Positions 17,221 to 25,513 of a stretch of DNA of 64,000 nucleotides are shown in pieces. Under the pieces are notes generated by a model. It searched no databases and was not told where the DNA came from. It saw only the letters and a program-made list of their open reading frames with translations. The DNA is from Aldehydirespirator sp963662645. Its GTDB lineage: Bacteria > Actinomycetota > Acidimicrobiia > Acidimicrobiales > Aldehydirespiratoraceae. Both the position numbers and the translations under genes were made by a program. The stretch lies in NCBI GenBank assembly GCA_963662645.2, contig OY759762.1:1674001-1738000 (forward strand), written 5' to 3'. How positions within the stretch are numbered: the first letter of the stretch is position 1; every line of letters begins with the position of its first letter.

Positions 17221-17829
17221 TCAGTCCTCCACCGTGAAGGTCCGCATGACCTCTTCGATCTCGGCGGAGTTGGCGTTGTAGCAGCCGACGGTGCAGCCCA
17301 AACCGACGGTGTACACCACGCTGTTGAGGCTGTTGGTCATCACCAGCCGGTCACCCATGATCTCCCGGCCGTCCGCGGTGGTCTGCTTCCAGGCGATCCG
17401 GTGCCCGGAGATATCGCCCACCGTGATCAGATCGTGGCGCACAACCTCGATCTCGCCATCGATGGAAGTCGCGTCGATCGGGAAGAAAGAGGCCAGATTG
17501 AGATCTGACCGCATCCGCCGGTCCACGGGCTGAACCTCGACGAAACCGGCCACGTAGTCGAGCGAGCTGATGCCGGGGGCGGCATCGAACTGGGCCCGCC
17601 AGGCCAGGACATCCTCGCCGGGGAGGATCTGCGGATAGTTGCCGTCGGGCGTTATGGCGAAGTCCACGTTGCCCTCGGACACGATCTGCCAGTCCTCGGG
17701 AATCTTGAGGAACACGGTCTCGTCGTCGTTCTCGACGTACTCGTACCCCGACCGTCCGCACCCCGCCGCCAGGACTGCTGCCGCCACCAGCACCAGCGGA
17801 ACGACGCGTGCCCACGAAGGGAGCCTCAT
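17221..17829 (-). CDS. Putative lipoprotein upstream of the FtsH-like protease
   Basis: A 202-residue protein beginning MRLPSWARVVPLVLVAAAVLAAGC, a lipoprotein signal peptide with the lipobox LAAGC. The mature part reads EYVENDDETVFLKIPEDWQI and ends with paired cysteines in VGLGCTVGCYNANSAEIEEVM and TFTVED. This is similar in layout to small surface lipoproteins with a PsbP/Mog1-like fold, though I cannot assign it firmly. The start at 17829 is chosen over an upstream ATG because the signal peptide begins there. It is the first gene of a two-gene operon with the membrane protease. Confidence 0.7.
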   Translation of the reverse strand: MRLPSWARVVPLVLVAAAVLAAGCGRSGYEYVENDDETVFLKIPEDWQIVSEGNVDFAITPDGNYPQILPGEDVLAWRAQFDAAPGISSLDYVAGFVEVQPVDRRMRSDLNLASFFPIDATSIDGEIEVVRHDLITVGDISGHRIAWKQTTADGREIMGDRLVMTNSLNSVVYTVGLGCTVGCYNANSAEIEEVMRTFTVED

Positions 17830-17883
17830 GCCTCCATTCAATCGCAATCGCGGCCCAAACACGAGGCCGGACCCTTACCCCTC

Positions 17884-18040
17884 GAACCTCTCGATCCACA
17901 CACGTCGCAGGCGGTTCAGGCCCGCCGCCACTGCAACTGCGAGGCCCTCGGACCCGCAGAACCTCTCGATCTACGAGCGTCGCCGACGGTTCAGGCCGGC
18001 CCTTACCTTCCGACTTCTCAGCCTGCACGTCGCAGGCGGC
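17884..18040. repeat. Intergenic repeat, two full and one partial copy (~75-bp period)
   Basis: GAACCTCTCGATCYAC followed by GTCGCMGRCGGTTCAGGCC occurs at 17884-17921 and 17959-17996. A partial copy ends CACGTCGCAGGCGGCGCTGA near 18040. The period of about 75 bp is close to the 72-bp period of arrays A and B, but the sequence is unrelated. Confidence 0.75.
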
Positions 18041-18068
18041 GCTGACCGGACGCAGTCTCTTCCGACAG

Positions 18069-19970
18069 TCACGCGCCGACCGAGGCGGGCGCCGCGGGCT
18101 CCTCCCGGCGCAAGCGGTCGGCCACGCCCCGGGCCTTCAATTCGGCCGTCAGCTCGGGAACAACTGCCTGCCACTCGCCCACCAGGCCCACATCGACCTG
18201 ATCGAAGATCTCGGCCTCAGGGTTCGAGTTGATGGCCAGGATGGTTCCGGCATTGCGGATCCCGACAGTGTGGTTGAAACGGCCGCTGGAGCCGACCGCC
18301 ACCAGCAGGCGGGGCGACACTGCGTGGCCGGTCACACCGATCTGGCGGCCGCGGGGCACCCAGCCCTGGTCGGTGACCCTGCGGGTGGCACCCAGCGCGG
18401 CGTCCCCGAGGGCGGTCCGCAACCCGTCGATCACTCCGTAGCCGCCGGGCTCCACCCCGACCCCCACCGCCACCACCGTGCGGGCTCGGCGCAGCTCGCC
18501 CGAGTCATCGTCGTCGCGCACCACCGAAATGGTGCGCAGCCGCGACGGCGCAGGCGCGGGGAGCATCTGGGCCTCGAGGTCCGGAGGGTCGTCACGGGGC
18601 GGACGCGCGGCCAGCACACCCGGCCGGATGGTGGCCATCTGCACCGGCGAGCGCGACAGGATCGGCACCTGAAGCCGACCGCCGAACGCGGGCTTCCAGG
18701 CCACCAGACGGCCGTCGGGGCTGACTTCGAGCCCTACGGCGTCGCCGGTGAGCCCCCAACCGCAGCGGGCCGCCACGGTGGAGGCCACGACCCGTCCCGA
18801 GCGGGTCCCCTCCACCAGCAGGGCCCACGGGAGGCACCGGCTGGCGGCGGCGGCCAGCGCATCGGCCTGTTCCGACGGTTGAGCAGCAGAGGGGACGACG
18901 AGCAGCCGGTCGGCTCCGGCCGCTCCCAGACGGCGGCCGATCGAGTCGTTGAGAGCGGTGAATCCGCCGCCGTCCACCAGGGCCTTGTCATCATCGCCCA
19001 CGACGGTGGTCACCGCGGTGACGGTGCCAGAGATCCAGGCGGCCAGCTCCGACGCCTCGCCCAGCAGCTCGGCACCGACCCTCGGCTCGGTGAAGAAGCA
19101 CCACACGGAGCGCTCGCCGGCCCCGGCGTGAGAGCCGTCGGTGCGGGCCTCCAGCAGGGCCGCGCTGCCCGGCGAAGCTCCTCCGTCGGCATCGTCGGAT
19201 TCGGGCTCGTCGGAGAAGGCTCCGAACTCCTCCAACAGGTCCACGGCCTGGGCCACCGACGCGGCCCGCAGGCCCCGCCTGGTGGCGGTGAGCACCCGCA
19301 CCGGGCCTACCGAGGTGGGCGAGCCGGTTGCGCCGAGCTGTTCGGCGGGCACGTCCAGGTCGACCGCCGCCAGCCGCGCGATGAGGTCGTCGGCCACCTT
19401 GACGTACTCCTCCGGCGGGGCCTTGGACGGGGCGCACAGCCGCTCGGCGGTGGACAGCGCGACCGGCAGCTCTCCGATGACGGTGCAGTAGCCGTCGTCG
19501 GTCTCCAGGCGAGCGGTGAAGGCGCTACCGTCCACCTCCAGGTCCCGGACCCCGGCCGCGAAGGGCAGGCCCAGAAGTTCGGCCACCTCGACGGGCACCT
19601 GGCCGGTGTCGGAGTCGAGCGAGTTGAGCCCGGCCAGCACCAGGTCGAACGGTCCCTCGCGCCGGATGGCCGCGGCCAGCGCCACCGCCGTGGCCAGGGT
19701 GTCGCTGCCGGCGAAGGCCGAGTCGCAGAGGTGGACGCCCCGGTGGGCTCCGCAGGCGATCATCTCCCGCAGGGCGTCGGCGGCCGCGGGCGGCCCCATG
19801 GTGAACACCACCGCCTCGCCGCCGGCGCCGGCCAGCTCGACCGCCTTGGCGTTGGCCCGCCGGCAGTAGGCGTTGACCTCCAGCGGCACGCCGTCCCGCA
19901 CCAGGCGCCCCTCGTGCATCCGGAACTCCACCGGGGCAGGGATCTGCTTGACCAGGACGGCAATCCTCAC
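18069..19970 (-). CDS. Electron transfer flavoprotein, beta-alpha fusion
   Basis: A single 633-residue frame. The N-terminal part is ETF beta (RIAVLVKQIPAPVEF, EVNAYCRRANAKAVELA, AGLNSLDSDTGQVPVEVAELL). The C-terminal part is ETF alpha, with WKPAFGGRLQVPILSRSP and the FAD domain VTGHAVSPRLLVAVGSSGR, then NHTVGIRNAGTILAINSNP and VGLVGEW. In ordinary ETFs these are two chains. The FAD-contact QH of alpha (GAIQH) reads NH here. An acidic linker (SDEPESDDADGG) joins the halves. The GTG start at 19970 has a GTATAC site directly before it. It would carry electrons from the acyl-CoA dehydrogenase to the membrane. Confidence 0.85.
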   Translation of the reverse strand: MRIAVLVKQIPAPVEFRMHEGRLVRDGVPLEVNAYCRRANAKAVELAGAGGEAVVFTMGPPAAADALREMIACGAHRGVHLCDSAFAGSDTLATAVALAAAIRREGPFDLVLAGLNSLDSDTGQVPVEVAELLGLPFAAGVRDLEVDGSAFTARLETDDGYCTVIGELPVALSTAERLCAPSKAPPEEYVKVADDLIARLAAVDLDVPAEQLGATGSPTSVGPVRVLTATRRGLRAASVAQAVDLLEEFGAFSDEPESDDADGGASPGSAALLEARTDGSHAGAGERSVWCFFTEPRVGAELLGEASELAAWISGTVTAVTTVVGDDDKALVDGGGFTALNDSIGRRLGAAGADRLLVVPSAAQPSEQADALAAAASRCLPWALLVEGTRSGRVVASTVAARCGWGLTGDAVGLEVSPDGRLVAWKPAFGGRLQVPILSRSPVQMATIRPGVLAARPPRDDPPDLEAQMLPAPAPSRLRTISVVRDDDDSGELRRARTVVAVGVGVEPGGYGVIDGLRTALGDAALGATRRVTDQGWVPRGRQIGVTGHAVSPRLLVAVGSSGRFNHTVGIRNAGTILAINSNPEAEIFDQVDVGLVGEWQAVVPELTAELKARGVADRLRREEPAAPASVGA

Positions 19971-19977
19971 GGCGCCC

Positions 19978-19984
19978 TGTATAC
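19978..19984 (-). promoter_or_regulatory. GGTATACAGG site 7 nt before the ETF start codon
   Basis: On the minus strand TATACA ends 7 nt before the GTG, with no ribosome-binding sequence between. The arrangement is the same as at the LLM gene (11525). Confidence 0.55.
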
Positions 19985-20049
19985 CGTCCCGCGGCGTCAA
20001 TCCGGGAGCCGGGCGGCATGGCTTCCCGCTCCTGTTCGCTACAGTCCCG

Positions 20050-20096
20050 AACTTCAATGGGTTAACCACCTCCGCGGTGGTCAACTGCTTGAAGTT
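20050..20096. repeat. 47-bp intergenic inverted repeat
   Basis: Outer arms AACTTCAA and TTGAAGTT enclose GTTAACCACC-TCCGC-GGTGGTCAAC. It lies between the SDR start-distal end and the ETF promoter, next to a partial copy of the dispersed repeat (20019-20049). It could be a terminator for the ETF-opposed reading or a protein-binding palindrome. Confidence 0.75.
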
Positions 20097-20125
20097 GCGG
20101 CTGCTGTCCGCCGCACCGCCTCTGG

Positions 20126-20896
20126 TCAGTAGCCGATGACGGCGCCCCCATCGACGCGCACGACCGAACCGGTCACGAAGCTGGACCGGGCGCTGCACAG
20201 GAACGCGATCACGTCAGCCAACTCCGCGGCGCGGCCGAAGCGTCCCACGGGGATCGAAGCCCGGTGGCGCTCCCGCACCTCCTCGGCGGTGATGCCCTCG
20301 GCCGCGGCCCGAGCCTCCTGGGAGCGGGCCAGTGCGCCAGTCTCGAACTGGCCGGGCACCACCACGTTCACCAGCACCTCGGGGGCCAGCTCGATGGCCA
20401 GCGAGCGGGCCGCGGCAGCGACCCCGCTGCGGAACACCCCCGACAAGGCCAGCTCGGGCGAGGCCTCCACCACCGACCGGGCGGTGATGTACACCAGGCG
20501 CCCGCCTCCCCCCGCCCGTAAATGGGGTATCGCGGCTCGCGTCACCGCAAGCGCAGGCCGCAGCATCCGCTCGTAGCCAGCCACCTCGTCGGCCGCCGAC
20601 ACCTCCGTCATGCCGCCCGGAGGTCCGCCACCGGTGTTGACCACGCAGACGTCGAGGCCGCCGAGGCGGGCCGCGGCCTCATCTACCAGGCGAGCCGGCT
20701 CGCCGTTAACGGTCAGATCGCCCACAACGGCCACCGCGCCCGGCAGCGAAGCCGCGACCTCGGCGGCCAACTCGGCCCGCCGCCCCGAGACAGCCACCAG
20801 CGCGCCCTCCGCCGCGAGGGTCTCCGCAATGGCCCGTCCCAGCCCGGCTGTGGAGCCGAACACGATCGCCCGCCGCCCGGCCAAGCCCAGATCCAT
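20126..20896 (-). CDS. Short-chain dehydrogenase/reductase, atypical active site
   Basis: A 256-residue Rossmann protein. FGSTAGLGRAIAETLA is the nucleotide-binding TGxxxGxG equivalent, VVGDLT and VVNTGGGPPGG follow, and the C-terminus AFLCSARSSFVTGSVVRVDGG is typical for FabG-like enzymes. The usual Ser-Tyr-x3-Lys catalytic set is altered: after the serine in ITARS the region reads ELALSGVFRSGVAAA, with no tyrosine or lysine at the expected places. It belongs to a divergent SDR subgroup or is catalytically changed. The start at 20896 removes a proline-rich upstream extension. Confidence 0.75.
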   Translation of the reverse strand: MDLGLAGRRAIVFGSTAGLGRAIAETLAAEGALVAVSGRRAELAAEVAASLPGAVAVVGDLTVNGEPARLVDEAAARLGGLDVCVVNTGGGPPGGMTEVSAADEVAGYERMLRPALAVTRAAIPHLRAGGGGRLVYITARSVVEASPELALSGVFRSGVAAAARSLAIELAPEVLVNVVVPGQFETGALARSQEARAAAEGITAEEVRERHRASIPVGRFGRAAELADVIAFLCSARSSFVTGSVVRVDGGAVIGY

Positions 20897-21010
20897 GGTG
20901 GCGGAAGCTAGCGGCCGGGTCCGGCCCGGCCCGAGTCGGCGGGGCGGGCGATCATCGAGCGGCGTACTGCCGCGCAAGCCCAAAGTTCCTTGGTTTGCGA
21001 TCATTTAACC

Positions 21011-21039
21011 CAAAGAAATCGGCCTTTTCTTTGTATCAT
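21011..21039 (+). promoter_or_regulatory. Promoter and inverted repeat of the Fic gene
   Basis: CAAAGAA (21011-21017) and TTCTTTG (21027-21033) form an inverted repeat that directly abuts a TATCAT -10-like box (21034-21039). The ATG is 6 nt later, so the mRNA is probably leaderless. The repeat is well placed for autorepression. Confidence 0.55.
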
Positions 21040-21045
21040 GAGGTC

Positions 21046-22206
21046 ATGGATCCAAAGAAGTTTGATGCTCCAGACTGCGGCCGAGCCGTCAAGACGCCCG
21101 GACCACACGGCTACTGGGCATACCATCCCGAACCCCTGCCAAAGTCCCTTGGACTACAACCCAGCACCATAATGCTGCTCTCGGACGCCGACCGCGCGCT
21201 GGGCCGGCTTGCTGGAGCGGGTCGGCTGCTGCCGAATCCACACCTGCTAATCAGTCCATTCATTTCCCGCGAGGCGCTTGCCAGCAGCCGGATCGAAGGC
21301 ACTCAGGCGTCTCTTTCTGATGTCTTCGACGCGCAGGCTCGCAGCATCTCAGCGGGCCCAATTCTTGAGGTGACCAACTACATCGCCGCACTCGAACACG
21401 GCCTGCAGCGTCTCACTAGCCTGCCTGTCTCCAAGCGACTCCTATGCGAAGTCCACTCCATCCTGCTCACCAACGTACGCGGCCAGGAGAAGCGACCCGG
21501 CGAGATTCGCTCATCACAGAACTGGATCGGCTCACCAGACAACCGACCCGAGACCGCAGTGTTCGTGCCACCGCCCCCCGACGAGATGAAGACCTCGTTC
21601 GACCTGCTCGAGCGATACATACATGGACAGTCACAGCTTCCACCCCTCGTCGAGATCGGCCTAGTTCACTACCAGTTCGAGACGATCCATCCATTCCTCG
21701 ACGGCAACGGACGGCTCGGACGGCTCCTAGTCGCGTTCCTTCTTGTTGAACGCGAACTCCTGCCTCAGCCGCTTCTCTACTTGAGTGACTACTTCGAGCG
21801 CCATCGCAGCGACTACTACGACCGGTCGCAGGCCGTCCGTGAACGAGGTGAGATGGCTCAGTGGCTCGACTTCTTCCTCTCGGGCGTCAGCGAGCAGGCA
21901 GTTGAGGCTGTCCGCTGCGCCGAGGAACTTGCCGATCTACGTGAGACGTACCGGGCCCGACTATCTGGCGACCGATCGCGAGCCGTCGAGGTCATCGACC
22001 TGCTCTTTCAGAATCCCGTGCTGATAGCCGGTCGCGTCGCCGATGAACTGCAGGTGACAACCCAGAGTGCCATCAACCATCTACGACGGTTACAACAAGA
22101 GAACATCGTTAGCGAAATATCCGAATTCCCTGGTAGGTCGAAGGGATGGGTGGCACTGGAGATTCTCAAGGCCCTTGACCCGACTGCCCAAATGGCGGTC
22201 GATTAG
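21046..22206 (+). CDS. Fic-domain AMP-transferase family protein
   Basis: A 386-residue protein with the Fic core IHPFLDGNGRLGRLL, matching HPFxxGNGRxxR, the catalytic loop of nucleotidyl-transferring Fic enzymes. An N-terminal SSRIEGTQAS matches the (S/T)xxxE(G/N) inhibitory helix, so it is a self-inhibited class II protein. The C-terminal 70 residues (VIDLLFQNPVLIAGRVADEL, then TTQSAINHLRRL) form a winged helix, common in Fic proteins that regulate themselves. Base composition is noticeably less GC-rich than the neighbours, suggesting transfer. It stands alone with its own promoter. The target protein is unknown. Confidence 0.85.
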   Translation: MDPKKFDAPDCGRAVKTPGPHGYWAYHPEPLPKSLGLQPSTIMLLSDADRALGRLAGAGRLLPNPHLLISPFISREALASSRIEGTQASLSDVFDAQARSISAGPILEVTNYIAALEHGLQRLTSLPVSKRLLCEVHSILLTNVRGQEKRPGEIRSSQNWIGSPDNRPETAVFVPPPPDEMKTSFDLLERYIHGQSQLPPLVEIGLVHYQFETIHPFLDGNGRLGRLLVAFLLVERELLPQPLLYLSDYFERHRSDYYDRSQAVRERGEMAQWLDFFLSGVSEQAVEAVRCAEELADLRETYRARLSGDRSRAVEVIDLLFQNPVLIAGRVADELQVTTQSAINHLRRLQQENIVSEISEFPGRSKGWVALEILKALDPTAQMAVD

Positions 22207-22271
22207 AAGGCGCGTGCCCGGAGTACCCCGTCGCCGAGTCGGCCATACACGGAACGGGCGCTGTAGGGTCG

Positions 22272-22278
22272 GTATACA
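22272..22278 (+). promoter_or_regulatory. GGTATACAAG site before ridA-like gene
   Basis: GTATAC lies 33 bp upstream of the RidA-family ATG, whose ribosome-binding sequence is GGGAGGA. If it is promoter-linked, the leader would be about 25 nt. Confidence 0.5.
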
Positions 22279-22310
22279 AGATTTGCCGGACGGTCACGGG
22301 AGGATCCGAC

Positions 22311-22778
22311 ATGTCCTACGAGCAGGCGGCCCGCGACGCCGGCGTCGATCTCGACATGCCCCTGCTGCGAGCGGGCAACTTCGACACGGTGGCCCAGGTC
22401 CACGACGTGCTGTTCGTGTCGGGCTCTATCGCGCTGGCCCCCGGGGGCGGTGGGATCACATACGTGGGCCGTCTCGGCGGCGACATGGACATCGAGACCG
22501 GACAGGCGAGCGCCCGGGGCGCGGCCGAGGCCATCCTGGCGTCGGTGCACCAGCACCTGGGCAGCCTCGACGAGGTGCTGCGGGTGGTGCGCCTCACCGG
22601 GTACGTGGCCAGCGACCCGGGCTTCAACGCCCAGCCCAAGGTGATCAACGGTGCCAGCGACCTGATGATCGAGGTGTTCGGCGAGGCCGGGCGGCACGCC
22701 CGCTCCGCCATCGGCGTGGCCGAGTTGCCCCTGGGCGCCTCGGTCGAGGTCGAGGCCATCTTCCAGATCAAGCACTGA
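22311..22778 (+). CDS. RidA/YjgF family protein (first copy)
   Basis: A 155-residue trimeric Rid-fold protein. FVSGSIALAP is the first conserved strand, then GAAEAILASVHQHLGSLDEVLRVVRLTGYV, and GRHARSAIGVAELPLGASVEVEAIF holds the conserved arginine that binds the carboxylate of enamine/imine substrates. Members hydrolyse reactive 2-aminoacrylate-type imines from PLP or amino-acid oxidase chemistry. A GGGAGGA sequence 10 bp before the ATG supports the start. A second copy lies at 44684-45160. It is followed by a dispersed repeat copy. Confidence 0.85.
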   Translation: MSYEQAARDAGVDLDMPLLRAGNFDTVAQVHDVLFVSGSIALAPGGGGITYVGRLGGDMDIETGQASARGAAEAILASVHQHLGSLDEVLRVVRLTGYVASDPGFNAQPKVINGASDLMIEVFGEAGRHARSAIGVAELPLGASVEVEAIFQIKH

Positions 22779-22825
22779 GAGCGAGCGCGGATAGATGATG
22801 AGTGGGTCTCGTCGCAGCGGTGCCA

Positions 22826-22917
22826 TTCCCGCTCTTGTTCGCTGCGCTCACGGGCCGCTCGGGCCACGGCCTCGCCCGTATGGGTCGGATTCGCGGTCTA
22901 TCCGCTCGGCCTCTAAG
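22826..22917. repeat. Dispersed ~95-bp intergenic repeat, copy R2
   Basis: Runs from TTCCCGCTCTTGTTCGCTGC through CACGGCCTCGCCCGTATGGG to TATCCGCTCGGCCTCTAAG. It lies between the RidA-like and GlcG-like genes. Confidence 0.85.
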
Positions 22918-23026
22918 CGGTCGCTTAGCCAGTCCGCCCATCTGACACTGATCCGGAGTCCCAGCCAAGTCCGCCCCATCAAGCACCGACCTACCCCCAA
23001 CCCCCTACCCAATCCAGGAGCAGTCC

Positions 23027-23455
23027 ATGAACACCATGAACGTCGAGACCCTCACCCTTGAGGGCGCCAAGCTCGCCGCCGATGCGGCACTGTCTACTGC
23101 GGCCGACGAGGGTCTGGCCGTGTGCGTAGCCGTGGTGAACGCCACCGGCAACCTGGTGCTGGTGCACCGCATGGACAACGTCGTGGAGATCGCCCTCGAG
23201 AACGCCATCGCCAAGGCGGTGGCCGCGTTGACGTTCAAGCGCGACACCGGCACGCTGTCGGACTACTTCCAGACGGACAAGTCGCTGGGCCCGCCCATGA
23301 CCGCCCGCCACCACATCCTGGCCGTAGAGGGCGGCGAGCCCCTGACGACCTCGGGCGGCACCATCGTGGGCGCTCTGGGCATCTCCGGCGCCAAGCACGC
23401 CGAGGACGTGGTGTGCTCGCAGGCCGCGGCCGCGGCCTTCACTGCCGCTACCTGA
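23027..23455 (+). CDS. GlcG/HbpS-family heme-binding protein
   Basis: A 142-residue protein with the GlcG/HbpS/PduO-C fold: LTLEGAKLAADAALSTA, VCVAVVNATGNLVLVHRMDN (the VVDxxGxLVaxxRMD signature), ENAIAKAVAALTF, and the closing GTIVGALGISGAKHAEDVVCSQAA. Members bind heme or cobalamin or act as accessory proteins in glycolate/propanediol operons. GGAGC lies before the ATG; a second in-frame ATG is three codons later. The next gene starts 10 bp after its stop, so they are probably cotranscribed. Confidence 0.8.
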   Translation: MNTMNVETLTLEGAKLAADAALSTAADEGLAVCVAVVNATGNLVLVHRMDNVVEIALENAIAKAVAALTFKRDTGTLSDYFQTDKSLGPPMTARHHILAVEGGEPLTTSGGTIVGALGISGAKHAEDVVCSQAAAAAFTAAT

Positions 23456-23465
23456 CGAGGCTGAG

Positions 23466-23828
23466 ATGTCGGGTGACCATCACGACCACGACGACCACGC
23501 CAACCCGCTCCTGAAGGACCTTCCCGAGGGGTCGTTCGCGTTCCACTACACGCTGCAGGCCAAGCCGGGTCGGGCCCAGGACTTCATCGACGCCTTCGAG
23601 GCCTGGGACCACAGCGACGACAACATCGTCCACACCACGCCGGGAATCGTCCACGAGGGCGTGCTATACCAGAGCGAGGACGACCCGGAGCGGTTCTACC
23701 TCATCGGCACCTGGAACAACCGGGAGAACCACCGCAACGTCGTGGCCCGGCTGATCAAGATGCGCCCCGCCTGGATGGACATGCTCACCGAGGACATCGT
23801 CCCCGAGTACTGCCAGATCATCGGCTGA
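23466..23828 (+). CDS. Antibiotic-biosynthesis-monooxygenase-like protein with His-rich N-terminus
   Basis: A 120-residue protein. The first 12 residues (SGDHHDHDDHAN) are rich in His and Asp and could bind metal. The rest, FAFHYTLQAKPGRAQDFIDA, PGIVHEGVLYQSEDDPERFY and LIGTWNNRENHRNVVARL, has the ferredoxin-like dimeric alpha-beta-barrel pattern of ABM/quinol monooxygenases. It lies 10 bp after the GlcG-like gene. Function beyond that fold is not readable. Confidence 0.6.
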   Translation: MSGDHHDHDDHANPLLKDLPEGSFAFHYTLQAKPGRAQDFIDAFEAWDHSDDNIVHTTPGIVHEGVLYQSEDDPERFYLIGTWNNRENHRNVVARLIKMRPAWMDMLTEDIVPEYCQIIG

Positions 23829-23850
23829 CCCGGCACACGGCCGCCCCGTC

Positions 23851-23906
23851 GCCGTTCAGCCGCCGCAACAGACCCGTGGCCGTTCAGCCGCCGCAACAGA
23901 CCCGTC
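23851..23906. repeat. 28-bp tandem duplication
   Basis: GCCGTTCAGCCGCCGCAACA plus GACCCGT occurs twice in direct succession (units at 23851 and 23879). The rest of the gap to 23983 shows no gene. Confidence 0.9.
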
Positions 23907-23983
23907 GCCTGATCCGCAAGTCGAGCAACGCCTGCAGTATCCATAGCACTCGGGCGTTACATCTCATCTGTCCGCTCGGCTCC

Positions 23984-25447
23984 CTAGGCTTGGGGCAACG
24001 CGGCCCGCGCCCTGCGCAATGCGGCTCGGGCGGCTTGGAGCCCCGACGGCCCGGCCCTGCTGCCACCACCGGGCATTGCGCCGGTACCGTCCCGGGCCCC
24101 GTCACCGGACTCCGCGCGGCCGCTTTCCCGGCAGCCGGACCCTGACACGGACGTCGGCGCGACATCGGCAGCTTGCTCGGATGGGCCGAACAGGGGAGCG
24201 GTGTCGGGCAGGCGCGCCGCGCCGTGGTGGATGCGGTCGGGTGGTCTGATGGTGTGTTTGCCGTCGCCAGCGTCCACGACTTGCCATTGGTGGTCGTGGA
24301 CCTTGTTGTGGCAGCCCCAGCACAGCGGGATGAGGTTGTCCAGGTCGGTGCCGCCGCCGCGTGCAAAGGGGTCCATGTGGTGAGCGTGCACTTTGTTTTC
24401 GTCGGGTTCGCCGCAGCCAGCGCAGCCGCCGTAGAGGGCCATCAGCGCCTGGAACTGCGACTCGGTAGCCCTCCTTGTGTTGCGGCCCTTCCACATGGGC
24501 ACGCCCTTGGCGCTGAGCACCAGCCCGAACCACGACGACTCGCCCGCAAGCCTCTCAATCACCGAAGCGGGAAGCGGGTCGCCGTCAGCGGTGGTGACCA
24601 TCAACTTCTCGGTGTCGGGGTCGAGGCGGGCCACCAGTGCGATGTCGACGAAGGGCTTGCCGCCCCCGACCGTGCCTGCAGTCATGCTCTCCAGCGCGTC
24701 GGCCATGCACTGCTGCAACGAGCGCGTCTCGCCGCCAGCGCGGGCCTGGCTTCCGTAGGCACTATCCAGGCCGCGGGCGTGGCCCGCGGCACCCAGGCCG
24801 CGGGCGTACCTCTTGTCGGCGTCGAGGAGCCGGTGGGCGTCGCGGTTGAGCCGGTTGCGGATGCGCCGCCCGGTCACCGGATCGAACTGCCCGTACAGAT
24901 GCACCATGCCGTCATCGCCGTTCCAGACCCGCACCGCCCGCCGAGCCCGCAGGCGGCGGTACTCCGCCTCGCCGCCATCGGCCTGGCGCTCAGCGGCCCA
25001 CCGCTTGGCCTCCCTGGCGAACCGCTCAGGCGGGAGCGACTCGGCCTTGGCCAACAGCTCGCCATCGGACTCGACCTCTGCGGCGCTGGTCTTGTCGAGC
25101 GCGTCGGCGAGCTTCCCGGCGTTCGCGACCGACATCCGGCCATCCTCCACGGCGTCTCGCACCGCGGGCATCGCGCCGATGGCCGTGATGGTACGGACCT
25201 GGCTGCGAGCGTCGTTCCGCGACATCCCGGTGCTCTCAGCAAGCACATGAGCACCGCCGTCTCCTTGGCTGCGGCTGCCCGCCACGCTCGCTGCGGCCAG
25301 AGCCTGAACAGTGTCGAGCTTGCCGCGCACCGCCTTGGTCCCAGACAGGACTTCGAGCATCTCCTCCGAAGATGCTTCGCCCCGCTTGAGGTATGCCAGC
25401 AGCTCCGAGGCCGCCTCATCAAGCCGCTCGACCAGTTCGATCGCCAT
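23984..25447 (-). CDS. DUF222/HNH endonuclease family protein
   Basis: A 487-residue actinobacterial 13E12-type protein. The N-terminal DUF222 helices run to about residue 200 (VRGKLDTVQALAAASVAGSR, GRMSVANAGKLADAL, LYGQFDPVTGRRI). The C-terminal HNH site has CAGCGEPDENKVHAHHMDPF, GTDLDNLIPLCWGCHNKVH, giving two Cys pairs for zinc and the catalytic histidines. It ends in a long low-complexity Pro/Gly/Ala tail (about 70 residues). Such genes are multicopy in actinobacteria and often mobile. The start at 25447 is leaderless behind a good promoter. Confidence 0.85.
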   Translation of the reverse strand: MAIELVERLDEAASELLAYLKRGEASSEEMLEVLSGTKAVRGKLDTVQALAAASVAGSRSQGDGGAHVLAESTGMSRNDARSQVRTITAIGAMPAVRDAVEDGRMSVANAGKLADALDKTSAAEVESDGELLAKAESLPPERFAREAKRWAAERQADGGEAEYRRLRARRAVRVWNGDDGMVHLYGQFDPVTGRRIRNRLNRDAHRLLDADKRYARGLGAAGHARGLDSAYGSQARAGGETRSLQQCMADALESMTAGTVGGGKPFVDIALVARLDPDTEKLMVTTADGDPLPASVIERLAGESSWFGLVLSAKGVPMWKGRNTRRATESQFQALMALYGGCAGCGEPDENKVHAHHMDPFARGGGTDLDNLIPLCWGCHNKVHDHQWQVVDAGDGKHTIRPPDRIHHGAARLPDTAPLFGPSEQAADVAPTSVSGSGCRESGRAESGDGARDGTGAMPGGGSRAGPSGLQAARAALRRARAALPQA

Positions 25448-25453
25448 GGATCC

Positions 25454-25483
25454 ATTGTCGCACACCCCTATGACATCTGTCAA
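25454..25483 (-). promoter_or_regulatory. Promoter of the DUF222-HNH gene (TTGACA, 18 bp, GACAAT)
   Basis: On the minus strand a perfect -35 TTGACA (25478-25483) is 18 bp from GACAAT (25454-25459), which ends 6 nt before the ATG. No ribosome-binding sequence fits between, so the transcript is probably leaderless. Confidence 0.65.
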
Positions 25484-25513
25484 TCATTTACATGCTAATA
25501 CAATATTTCTTAA

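Noticed and set aside
24173..25498. 441-residue plus-strand frame opposite the DUF222-HNH gene
   Set aside because: No domain pattern. The minus strand has clear DUF222 and HNH motifs and a good promoter.
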